From Coffea arabica (Eukaryota > Streptophyta > Magnoliopsida > Gentianales > Rubiaceae), in the NCBI RefSeq assembly GCF_036785885.1, contig NC_092329.1, positions 21,346,449 through 21,410,448 of the forward strand: a stretch of DNA of 64,000 nt, read 5' to 3'. A program made the translations under genes and the position numbers. This document shows, one piece after another, positions 45,585-56,185 of the stretch. The number at the start of each line of letters is the position of its first letter. Position 1 is the first letter of the stretch. The notes beneath the pieces were generated by a model. That model worked only from the letters and a program-made list of their open reading frames with translations, searched no databases and was not told the DNA's origin.

Positions 45585-45845
45585 AGTAAAGTTTGTGAAG
45601 TTTGCAAAGTTTGTGAGTTCGTGGGCCCGATCTAAGACCTGTTTGGACTATTCGAGCCGGTTAGGGCTTGGTCGAAGTCAGTCCAACTTAGTCTGAGGTC
45701 ACCAAGTTTGTAGGTTCATGTTATGAACCAATTTTGTGAATCCGGTTCACCGAGAAGGTGACCAAGTTTGTGACCCGAGCTTGTGACTCAAGCTCAAGTT
45801 TGTGATTTCGTTCGCCCGGGCAAGTTTGTGAGGTGACTGGCCAGT
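45585..45845 (+). repeat. AAGTTTGTGA repeats in the E2 LTR
   Basis: At least seven irregularly spaced copies of AAGTTTGTGA/AAGTTTGTAG. The 3' LTR has the same near 51185-51430, and both E3 LTRs carry the reverse complement TCACAAACTT (56730-57000 and 60980-61250). Not seen in E1 or S1-S4. Confidence 0.85.
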
Positions 45846-46421
45846 GAGGGTGATAAGGTGTCGGTGGGTGTACAAGTGAAGTTCTACGGACCATTGAGTG
45901 TGGTCGACGGAGTGTCGGCAGGAGATCACGCATGGCATATGAATTGGCTTTGGAGCCACCTGTATCCTTATTATGTGATGTTACTTTTCTGCTTTTGCTT
46001 TACTCCTACTGTGTAAATGTGGTTACGTGAAATTTACGCTTTTGCCCCTGTTTACTTACTAAGCTTCCAGCTTACCCCGTTTCCTTTGTTTTCCTTAGCA
46101 GGGGACGACGCGGGGAACTGTGGGACTCTGCCGCTAGTAAAGTTAGGTCTAGTTTGTAATAGTTGGGCAGTTAGGATGTTTGTTTTTGTTTTGGTGGTTT
46201 GTATAAGGACCCTTCTTAGGGTCTATCTTCTGCTGGTTGTGGTTGTAGTATATTAGAGTGGTTTGACTCGTTACTTTTGAAGATGTAAATATAACTTTTG
46301 GATTGTATATATTGTATTTAGTGCTCTTTCGAATTTTAAGTTTTGAGTCCTGGAGCGAGCTACGCAGGCGGCCCGCCGATACCCTTGGGTTCGCCCTTGG
46401 GAGAAGTGGGGTCGTCACAGT

Positions 46422-46434
46422 TGGTATCAGAGCG
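46422..46434 (+). other. Primer-binding site of E2
   Basis: TGGTATCAGAGCG two bases after the LTR end; complementary to initiator tRNA-Met, as in E1. Confidence 0.92.
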
Positions 46435-46561
46435 CCTAGGTTAGAGGACTTGGGCAAGTGGGACATACGCGATAGGCACTAGGCATATTTGACCATTTTA
46501 AGTTGAATGATATCTTTTAAGCTGAAATGCCGGTTGACTGACGACTTATTGTTTTGTAGGT

Positions 46562-47134
46562 ATGTATCCGGGCGGTTCGAGTGATGCGGGACCCAGTGGT
46601 GTGGGACCGAGACCTCCGAGTAGGAGGGGCCCAGAGGATCGAGCGCTGCGTAAGCGGGCGATCCGTTATAGGCAGAGGCTGGGAGAGCCTTACACTTTGT
46701 ACTCCCCCTTCGGCCAGGTGTCGCGCCGACCCTGCGCGTGTTGGTATACGTATGGCTATCCCGACGAGGTAGTCATAGCATTGGATGACGAGCGTTATTA
46801 CCTCGACAGGACGGTCGAGACTCTGAGGGTGCAGCTCGACGAGGCTAGAGCGGTTGGCCGTGAGCAGGCGAGGCGCATGGGATACTTGGAGCGGGGTCTT
46901 CGAGAGGAGAGAGAGAGGACGGACGCTTTGCACCGTCAGCTTCAGGACACACACCAGCACATCTTCGCTATGAAGAGGCAGCTGAGGGATAGGGCTTGGG
47001 GTATGTCATTCGACTGCGAGCTCCTACTAGATCTAGCCGCAGAGGCACCGCCACGGGCCACCGGTCCAGAGAGGATGGACGAGGTGGAGACGTTAGGTTC
47101 CGTTGGGAACCTGGGCCCTAGGGGAGGTGATTAG
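46562..47134 (+). CDS. Pre-gag coiled-coil protein of E2 (190 aa)
   Basis: An intact ORF starting 140 bases after the PBS. The N-terminus is Gly/Pro/Ser/Arg-rich, then IRYRQRLGEPYTLYSP, RRPCACW (the CAC pair matches CEC in E1), then GYPDEVVIALDDERYYLDRT, starting a helix of about 75 residues with heptad Leu and many Arg/Glu (LRVQLDEARAVGREQARRMG), and a Pro-rich tail with LLLDLAAEAPP. It aligns end to end with the 173-aa E1 protein at low identity but with shared spacing of Tyr, Cys, Pro, Asp and Leu. No membrane segment or signal peptide. Being intact beside a gag with a single stop suggests recent constraint or recent origin. Function unknown. Confidence 0.78.
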   Translation: MYPGGSSDAGPSGVGPRPPSRRGPEDRALRKRAIRYRQRLGEPYTLYSPFGQVSRRPCACWYTYGYPDEVVIALDDERYYLDRTVETLRVQLDEARAVGREQARRMGYLERGLREERERTDALHRQLQDTHQHIFAMKRQLRDRAWGMSFDCELLLDLAAEAPPRATGPERMDEVETLGSVGNLGPRGGD

Positions 47135-47448
47135 GGTCGTTTTTGTACTTTTGTTTAGCTAGTGTATGACTTTTGTTAGAACTAATTCGGCTAATTCCTT
47201 TTGTTATTTGGCTGACTAACTAGATTTTTGGAGCCGGAGTGCTCGTGTATATTGGATTTTGTACCGACTGGAGGTCGGGTAATGTGTAAATCTTTTGGTG
47301 TGACTTTGTAAATACGTGTATATATTTGAATAGAATTTTGAACTTATCTTTTGTGTGCCTTTTGTGCGTAAGTTTTGTGTCTCTTCTTTTACTCATAGTC
47401 TGGATAATAAGTATATGTCGTGTTCCGAATTATAGACTTGTACACTAG
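47135..47448 (+). other. Spacer between pre-gag ORF and gag in E2
   Basis: 314 bp non-coding, T-rich, sharing short blocks with the E1 spacer and with the E3 core (in reverse near 59930-60010: 'ttttggagccgtagtgctc' versus 'ttttggagccggagtgctc'). Confidence 0.6.
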
Positions 47449-48648
47449 ATGGCCTCCGGTACTCGAGGTGGAGGTAGAGGGCGAGGACGAGGCTCTGAAA
47501 TGGAACATGAACAAGAGCCAGACCAAATAGCTACAGCCATCCAGCGGATGGCCGATCTGTTAGAACGCATGGCAAATCCTCAAGGTCAAGGAAGCAGTAC
47601 TGGGAATCCTGGACATAATCCGGGACATAATCATGAGGGCGAGGACCGTGCCTTAGAACGGTTCCAAAAGTTTGCACCTCCTAAGTTCATAGGAGGACCT
47701 AAACCTGATTTAGCAGAAACCTGGATGGACCGTATGCTCGATATATTTGCCGCACTTAGGTATTCGGAGGAGCGGCAGATATCTTTTGCCGTGTTCCAGT
47801 TTGAAGGAGCCGCTTGAGCCTGGTGGAACGTGATTAAAACCAAGTTGGAGCGCGAACAAACCCCCTGGACCTGGATCAATTTTACCCGAGAATTTAATGA
47901 GAAGTATTTGCCGCCCACCGTGCAAGAGAAACGGGAAGATGATTTTATCCGCCTGCGTCAAGGTGCATCTAGCGTGGCAGAGTACGAAACCCAGTTCACT
48001 AAACTTTCTCGCTTTGCCCCAGAGCTGGTGTTAACGGAGCAGAAACGAATCCGTCGATTCGTTCAAGGTTTAAATGTGGAAATCCAGGAATCACTAGCAG
48101 CTGCTCAGTTGAACACGTTTAGCCAAGCGCTAGAAAAGGCACAGCGGATTGAGACCGCGAGGGGACAGGTTAAAGCCTTCCATGACCGGAAAAGGAGGCA
48201 ACCTAGCTCAAATGATTCCATGGTCGGACAAAGCTCGCGAAACGAGCCACCTGCCAAGAGAAATAAAGGTACGGATGGTCCACGACCTGCAGGGACCCCG
48301 AATAACTTCGTGCGGGGTCAGGTAGTGCAAGAGGGGCCGAGGAGTGTCCAGCGTGGAGGGGCAAGTACAGCCGCCAAGTCAACCTGTGGTTTCTGTGGGG
48401 GCAATCACACTGATGAAAATTGCTGGAAAAATAGTTCGGTACGGAAATGTTTCAAATGTGGCTGCACCGAACATCTGATTGCCCGGTGCCCTAAAATGCA
48501 GAAAGAAGGACTCAAGCCACCGACTGAAGGGACCACAACGAAGCCGTCAAATACAGGGGAAAATCGACCCAAAGGGCCAGCAAGAGTGTATGCAATGGGT
48601 CAACCCGAAGTGACTGACCCTTCGGCGGGTTTCGAAGGTACGCTTTGA
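47449..48648 (+). pseudogene. E2 gag (one stop), pol deleted after it
   Basis: Arg-Gly-rich start (GGGRGRGRGS), gag core (ALERFQKFAPPKFIGGPKPD, MLDIFAALRYSEER, FTREFNEKYLPP, DFIRLRQGASSVAEYETQF), then zinc knuckles CGFCGGNHTDENC (spacing CX2CX3HX4C, one residue short) and CFKCGCTEHLIARC (normal). The only break is TGA at 47815-47817, where E1 has an Arg codon before SWWN. The frame ends TDPSAGFEGTL, where E1 continues into protease (VVEGTIPVF), so pol is deleted from the protease start to its last few codons. The PPT follows 40 bases later. Confidence 0.93.
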
Positions 48649-48678
48649 CCAAAGAATTAATTTCGAGGACGAAAATGT

Positions 48679-48694
48679 CCTAAGTGGGGGAGAT
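48679..48694 (+). other. Polypurine tract of E2
   Basis: AAGTGGGGGAGAT runs up to the LTR start TGTGAGGCCC at 48695, preceded by the conserved pol-end remnant 'atttcgaggacgaaaatg'. Confidence 0.9.
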
Positions 48695-51600
48695 TGTGAG
48701 GCCCCAGTCCGTTCTACGTTGATATATTCATTAATTGGGCGGTAACGTTTGGTTTTGGGAGTATTTCGAAAACCCTAAGTAGAAATTAAGATTTAAACCC
48801 TAAGTTCCGGTTAAGATTGAAAACCCGTTTTTCTACATTTTCTTTATTAGAAAATTCCCCAGATAATTTTTATTGAGTAAATAGAGTTTTTAGATGATTT
48901 TTCTAGTATTAGTTAGTTTTTGAGAAATTAAGAACGTATATCGGACGTGGGACCCACTAGTGCGAAAAGTTCGGAAAATTTCGGCCAACTAGGTTAAGTT
49001 CTGAATACTGGATTTAATTTACCGGGTGTTATGAGATAATTGAAGGTTGATATATGGATGAGAGTGGAGAGAGACAAAGTGATAGACTTGCATTAAATAG
49101 GGTGACATGTGTCATCATATGATTAATTCTTGTTTTGACTTTTTATTCAACCTTTTTCCAAATTCTAAATAAAACCAAAAATTGACCAAAAATCCCTCAA
49201 AATCATAGCAATCTTGGCCGGCTCTCCTCCAAACCTCTCTCAATTTCATACTCCAATCTTGCCCAATCTCACAAACTAACCGGTTAATCTTGAATTCCTT
49301 CCATAAAACCTCTTAGTTTAGTGCTTGTAAGGTGTTGTGTGGAGTTGGTTGGAAAGCTAGAGGACCTAGTACTCTCTCTCTCTCTTGTTCTAAGGTAAGT
49401 TGTGAAGGACCACTTTCCTTCTTCTAATAATGTTTAATTCATGCTTGGTGATGAAATGAGATGCAAGTTTATGGATTACATCTTGATTTTGGTTGGATTG
49501 GTGAAGTTTTCTATTTATTGGTGATTTTTCTGTTTTAAAATGAACATGATTGTGTGGCTATCTATGATGATTGGAAATGGTATATAATGATTCTAGAGGG
49601 TGGAAAAGGTGGAAGATTGCAAGGAATTTCTGTTTTGGAAGAAATCTGGAAAATTAGGGTTCTTGGTTCTTCATTCTGTCCGAAAATTTTGGTCATAGAT
49701 AGAGGCCGAATTGGCCTTGGCTTAAAACATGAAATTGTAGGTAATGACATTTTATAGGTGCCTGTAAAATTTCAGGTCAATCGGAGTAGCGTAGAGTGAG
49801 AAAAGTCGAATTTACCCTTGCTGTTCTGGTTTTGGCCGAATGTAAGAACTGCGATTGTAATTGGTTGTTTTGGTTGGGATTGCTTCTGAATTGGTTGTTA
49901 TGGTCTTCTGATGAAATGTAGTATTAAATCTTAGCTTTCATATGGCTTTGGAATTTCGGAATTTGGACTTAGGTAGCCTGTTTTATGATGTTTGTGCCAG
50001 AATACGTTTTGTGAATCTGTTTTTGCGATGCTGGTGTAGTATCTTACATTTTTGACCTAGTTATACTCGAAACTGGATTGAGTGGCCTTCTTCAACATTG
50101 TAGCCTCTTAGGTCCTGAATCTACTTGTAACATTTCAGGTCAAACGGATTAGTGTATCCTGAGTTATGGACAAAACCATCAGGCCTGTTTTAGACGTTCG
50201 TTTGTGTACGTTTTGAATTTCAGTTTCTGACAGTGGGTTTTTCCGTTTTGATCCCATTCGATCTGGGTGTCGACTCCTTCATAAGAAATTTAGATCTTGG
50301 TCTCAGCTTCGAAACGGTATAAAGTGCGTCGAAATCCGAGTTCTGTAGCTCCTGTTATGATCAAAACAATATCGATCGTCAGAACTGCCTTGTATTTGGA
50401 CAGTTCTGACGGGTATTTTGGCACTCGATTTTCGTTCTATTCTGAGTGGATTCAGATCTTGACCAAAACATCAAAGTTTTAGCCTTATGTCTCAGATTTC
50501 TAATGCCTTTGGAATTTCCTGATTTGGACTTGTGAGCTAGAAGTTATGGTCTAGTAAACAGACCCTGTATGTCATTCAAAGTGCAAACTTCTGGTACAGT
50601 TTTCCATGATTTCAACTAGTTTTGATTCGGATCCAGTTTAAGGTGTCTTCATGAGAGTTGTAGGCCTTCCTCATAGCTTCGAAACGGTGCCTCGTTCACC
50701 TTGATCCGATATTCCTAGCCTAACGTTTGACCAAAACGGTTTGAGATGGCAGATTTGGCCGTCCCGTTTGCCGTTCCGCGCGTGCGCGTGTGCCCCTTTT
50801 TGCCGTTTCCGCACTTGCGCGTGCCAATTTTGCCGTTTTGCTTGTTTTGGGCATGTTAGTGGCCGTTTGTGATAATAATGTGATAAAATCTTCTATTTCA
50901 GACAGCGGTGAGCTGGGCGGAGCTGGTGGGGCCCACTACTAGCGAACGCGCGAAGCTATTTTGCTTTAGTACTACTTTCGGTATTTTGAGTAAGTAATCA
51001 GGCCAGTTTGGTGTGTTTTCTTTGCTATGTGTTTGAGATATGTGAAAAGGGTACTTAGGCGAAGGTGTACTTTATCGCACTCGACCTAAACCCTAATTTG
51101 AATGTATAATTGTACTTGACATATGTATATGAACCTTTTGGAACCAAAACCCTTGAGCTTGTGGCTCGGGGCGACTTTCGAGTAAAGTTTGTGAAGTTTG
51201 CAAAGTTTGTGAGTTCGTGGGCCCGATCTAAGACCTGTTTGGACTATTCGAGCCGGTTAGGGCTTGGTCGAAGTCAGTCCAACTTAGTCTGAAGTCACCA
51301 AGTTTGTAGGTTCATGTTATGAACCAATTTTGTGAATCCGGTTCACCGAGAAGGTGACCAAGTTTGTGACCCGAGCTTGTGACTCAAGCTCAAGTTTGTG
51401 ATTTCGTTCGCCCGGGCAAGTTTGTGAGGTGACTAGCCAGTGAGGGTGATAAGGTGTCGGTGGGTGTACAAGTGAAGTTCTACGGACCATTGAGTGTGGT
51501 CGACGGAGTGTCGGCAGGAGATCACGCATGGCATATGAATTGGCTTTGGAGCCACCTGTATCCTTATTATGTGATGTTACTTTTCTGCTTTTGCTTTACT

Positions 51601-51992
51601 CCTACTGTGTAAATGTGGTTACGTGAAATTTACGCTTTTGCCCCTGTTTACTTACTAAGCTTCCAGCTTACCCCGTTTCCTTTGTTTTCCTTAGCAGGGG
51701 ACGACGCGGGGAACTGTGGGACTCTGCCGCTAGTAAAGTTAGGTCTAGTTTGTAATAGTTGGGCAGTTAGGATGTTTGTTTTTGTTTTGGTGGTTTGTAT
51801 AAGGACCCTTCTTAGGGTCTATCTTCTGCTGGTTGTGGTTGTAGTATATTAGAGTGGTTTGACTCGTTACTTTTGAAGATGTAAATATAACTTTTGGATT
51901 GTATATATTGTATTTAGTGCTCTTTCGAACTTTAAGTTTTGAGTCTTGGCGCGAGCTAGGCAGGCGGCCCGCCGATACCCTTGGGTTCGCCC
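48695..51992 (+). mobile_element. E2 3' LTR, right end truncated
   Basis: TGTGAGGCCC...GGTTCGCCC, about 3.3 kb. The last ~25 bp of the family end (as at 46395-46419) are replaced by a reverse LTR, joined at a run of Cs. Carries the same hairpins as the 5' LTR (D 51542-51553). Confidence 0.9.
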
Positions 51993-54768
51993 CCACCTCC
52001 CCCTAAGGTGAACCAGAGGGTTCGACGGGCCGCCTGCCCAGCTATTGCCGGGACTCAGTCGCTCACTACAATCCTCAACCCAATTACAATATAAATCTCA
52101 AAATTACATCAAATTCTCCAATGATTACATATTACAAATGCAGCGGAAACTGATTCCAATCGTGGAACGTATACTTACATCCATATCAATTTCAAATATT
52201 TATACAAGACCAACTCGTACATAAAATAGATCCAAACTTAAACTGTACACGATATAAGCCATCCAGTCACGTGAATAAGCACTCCAAGCTTTTCTTCGCC
52301 TTGAGCCCTGTGGGGGGGAAATAAAACATTTTTGGGGTGAGCTAGAAGCTCAGCGAGTAACCATTAAAATCAGTAATCAAATCGGTTTCACAATAGTTCA
52401 TTTCAATGATGTCATAAATCAAATGATAAATCCGGAAACAACTACAACATTTGCAAAACAGTAAACATGGATTATCAATAATTCAAGAAACATTTACAAT
52501 GGAAAGCGATAGTAACATTCATGAAAGGATACATTCATTTTCCTGACATTTCCTCGCTCATTTGGTCATTTATTTCATTTCATTCACCCCGTCCCTGGCT
52601 TTTGGCCAGGCTCCACCAACCTACATAGGTAATACTCGAGTATACCAAACGTTCACCCAAGTTCCTAATCGCCTGACCGAGTCCGCTTCTGGCTCAAGAC
52701 GACCGGTAACAAGGGGCAATGGCCAGTTCAGCCCAAAAGGCTTACATTCATGCGCAAGTAACATTTCAATCGAAAATTTCACATTTATCGAGGTCGAGTA
52801 CGATAAAGTACACACTCGCCTCGAAAACTCGTTTTGGAAATCATTATAAGCGCTTAACACGTTATCAACCAAAATACAAGTCATGAAATCAAGAAATATA
52901 GCAAACAAGGCACACTCACATGCCAGCACGCATGATATGCAAGAAAACATTTCAAAAGTAACTTTGGAAACAGTTCAAAAGTAAATAATGTAAGAAACGG
53001 TTCATAAATAACTTTAGAAGTAGTTTGAGATCACTCACCTCCACGGCTCAGAAACCATCCATCATGTATCATTGCCTTGCTCAAATCCAAGTCTTAGATC
53101 ACAAACTCAATGCAAACTAGTCCTTTAAAACTTCGGATAGCACTTCCCCTAAATTTGCTTACTTTCCCAGCCATCATGGCTTCATTATTTCTTCAGCCAG
53201 TCCCAAAGTCACACAAATAAGTTCATCTAATATCCATTCAGCAAGCTCCAAGTAGTACTAGTACAAGTCAAGTTAGGAAAAAGTCCGGAAATGAAGGTTA
53301 AGCTCAAAAACAGAAAAACAGTTTTGACGTCATTTTGCGGTAATGGTGTTAATTTCACTATGATTATCGGATGGGGGTGTAAGACCCACTGTTTCGAATC
53401 TATGAAACAGGGCTACAACAATGTAGAAGGCCACTCAATCCAAATCCTAGTACAACTAGGTCAAATATGCCAAATACTACACCAGAACCACCAAAAACAG
53501 GTTTACAAATCACACAATGCTGTAATGAACACAACTCAGTCTATACAGGTCCAAATGCCGAAATTCCAAAGGCATATGTTAGCTACGACATCCAGCTACA
53601 TTTCCTCAGAAGACACTAACAACAAAATCTAAACCAATTCCAGTCAAAAGAAACGATTACAAGCGCAGTTTTCACATTCTGAGCAACCCAGATCAGCAAT
53701 AGTAAAATCGACATATCTCACTTTACACTAATCCGAATGACCTGAAATTTTGTAGGCACTTCAAACTCATCAATACCCACAACTTTCATGTTTTGAGCAA
53801 AGTCCAATTCGGCCTCTAACCCTATGATCTAAAACCGGACAGAATTAGGGGTTTATGAACCCTAACTTTTCACAATTCATTCCAAACACAAAATTGATTG
53901 CAAATATCAACAATTCACACATACTAGTGTCATTATAGGCCATTGCCAATCATCATAAACAACCACACCATCATAATCCAATTAAACCAGAAAAATCATC
54001 AATAAAATAAAAACTTCACCAAATCACTTCAAACCGAGATGAAAACCAGAAATTTCAGCACTTTAATCACTAATAAGCATAACTTAAGCTTCATTAAGTG
54101 AAGGAGGAAGATACACACACCACTCACCTAGTAACCAAGAGAGATAGAGATGTTGGACACCTTAGCTCTTCAAACAAACTTCACTAAACTACCTACTAGC
54201 ACCCAAGGAAGGAATTTTATGGAGTAAAAACTAATTTAGGCAAGTAGTTTGGATGATTTGAGCTAGGAATTTGCCAAGATGTTGAAGAGTTTTGTCTTTC
54301 TTCTTGCTAGAGAGGGCCGGCCATCCAAAGGTAAGAAATGGTGATTTTTGGGCAATTTTTAAGATATTTAACCTTTGGTCAAAAAAAGTCAAAAATTGGA
54401 ATAGTAAATCTTAAGTCAAATCCAATGAAACGGTGACACTTGTCACCTCCATAAATGCAATCTTATCTTTCTTTTTCCTCTCACATCAATCAAATCTCAC
54501 TCTCTACTTATCTCTTAACACCCGATAAATTTTACACAGTATCCGGAACTTAACCTTATTGGCCGAATTTTTCCGAACTTTTCGCACTAGTGGGTCCCAC
54601 GTCCATTATATACTCTTAATTTTCCAAAAACTCTCCAAGGCTAGAAAAATCATCTAAAAACTATAATTACTCATAAAAATTCCTCAGGAAAATTTCCTAA
54701 GCCAGGAATTGCAGAAAACATGCTATTAAAGGAAATAAAACCCTCGGAAAAAATTAGGGTTTTATGCG
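51993..54768 (-). mobile_element. Reverse gypsy LTR, both tips missing
   Basis: Starts inside the reverse terminal block (ccacctccccctaagg, without the first ~10 bp TGTGACGGCC) and ends at 'aattagggttttatg', where S2/S3 continue to GGTTCTCACA. So about 10 bp are lost at one end and about 12 at the other. Contains hairpin B (52628-52646) and hairpin A (about 52790-52822) in reverse. Related to S2 and S3. Confidence 0.82.
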
Positions 54769-56185
54769 TAATTATAGTTTTTAGTTGATTTTTTTCTAGC
54801 ATTGGTGAGTTTTAGAAAATTAAGAATGTATATTGGACGTGGGACCCACTAGTGCGAAAAGTTCGAAAAAATTCGGCCAATTAGGTTAAATTCCGGATAC
54901 TGTGTAAAATTTATCGGGTGTTAATAGATAAGTAGAGTGTGTGAAATGATTGATGTGAGAGAAGAAAGAAAGGATAGGAATGCATTTAATGAGGTGACAA
55001 GTGTCACATTCTCATTGGTTGGACTTTAAGAATTACTATTCACTTTCTTGACTTTTTTGACCAAAGGATTAAATATCTCAAAATTGCCCAAAAATCACCA
55101 TTTTCTTCTCCATGTTGGCCGGCCCTCCTAGCTCAAGAAGGAAGGAAATTTCTTCAACTTTCAAGCTTCCATTTCACTCAATCTTCCAAGAACAAAAGCC
55201 TACACGGGGTTCCACTCCATAAAATCTTTCCTTCTAGTGCTAATAAGTGTCTTAGTGAAGTTTGTTTGAAGGTCTAAGGTGGCCAACATCCCTCTCTCTC
55301 TTGATTTCTTGGTAAGTGATGCTTGAACACCCTACTACCTCTAATGATGCTTATTTTGTGCTTAATGGTGGCATGAGTGATGGAATATGTGATTTATTTC
55401 TTTATTTGGAGTGATTTGGTGGAATTTTCCAATTTATGATGAATTTTCTGGTTTAATATGATCTTGATGTTGTGGCCTTGTATGATGAATGGTAATGGTT
55501 TAAAATGACTCTAGTAGGTGTGAATTGTTGATAAATGCAATCAATTTTGGATTTGGATGGAAAAATGGAAAGTTAGGGTTCATAAATCCCTAATTCTGTC
55601 CGGTTTTGGATCATAGGGTTAGAGGCCGAATTGGACTTTTCTCAAAACATGAAAGGTGTAGGTATTGATGATTTTGAGGTGCCTGTAAAATTTCAGGCCA
55701 TTTGGCTTAGTGTAGAGTGAGTTATGTCGGAATTACTGTAGCTGTTCTGCTTTGGACAGAATGCGAAAACTGCGTTGGTATTTGGCTATTTTGGCTGGAA
55801 TTGGTTTGGATTTTGAAGTTGGTGTCTTCTGATGAAATGTAGCTGGATGTCTTAGCTACCATATGCCTTTGGAATTTCGGCATTTGGACCTATATAGACT
55901 GAGTTATAGTAATTACAGTTTTGTGTGATTTGCAAACCTGTTTTGGTCATTCTGGTTTAGTATTTGGCATTTTTTACCTAGTTAAACTAGGACCTGGATT
56001 GAGTGACCTTCTACATTGTTGTAGCCCTGTTTCATAGCTTCGAAACGGTGGGTCTTACACCCCCATCCGATAATCGTAGTGAAATTGACGCCATTACCGC
56101 AAAGTAAGGACAAAACAGTTTTATTTTCAGGGCCAAGGCTAAAGCCATTGTTTGAATTTCTGGTTTGCTATAATGCTTGTATATG
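54769..56185 (+). mobile_element. Forward gypsy LTR, start missing, split by E3
   Basis: From 'cgtaattatagtttttag' onward this is a forward LTR of the S2/S3 kind, lacking about its first 110 bp and placed head-to-head with the preceding reverse LTR. It is cut at ATATG (56181-56185) by E3 and resumes at 63951. The end of the LTR is outside the window. Confidence 0.82.

Larger units (their letters stand above)
39715..46419 (+). mobile_element. E2 5' LTR, interrupted by solo LTR S4
   Basis: Own sequence is 39715-41613 and 45039-46419. It ends GGTCGTCACA next to the PBS. The 3' LTR at 50629-50645 shows the uninterrupted site (tcggatccagtttaagg), confirming S4 as an insertion. Hairpins: A 45462-45492, C 45903-45919, D 45946-45957, E 46060-46074; acceptor-like motif 46085-46101. 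Confidence 0.9.
39715..51992 (+). mobile_element. E2: gag-only gypsy element with pre-gag ORF
   Basis: Two related LTRs flank a 2275-bp internal region with PBS, coiled-coil ORF, gag and PPT but no pol. Both outer ends are damaged: the 5' LTR lacks about its first 55-60 bp, and the 3' LTR lacks about the last 25 bp and joins a reverse LTR. No TSD can be assigned. LTRs differ at roughly thirty sites by eye plus a 17-bp indel near 40200, about 1%. It resembles the TR-GAG class of non-autonomous elements described in plants and would need RT and integrase supplied by another element. Confidence 0.88.

Noticed and set aside
23883..46434. tRNA genes
   Set aside because: The initiator-tRNA-Met similarity is limited to the short PBS after each LTR; no cloverleaf is present.
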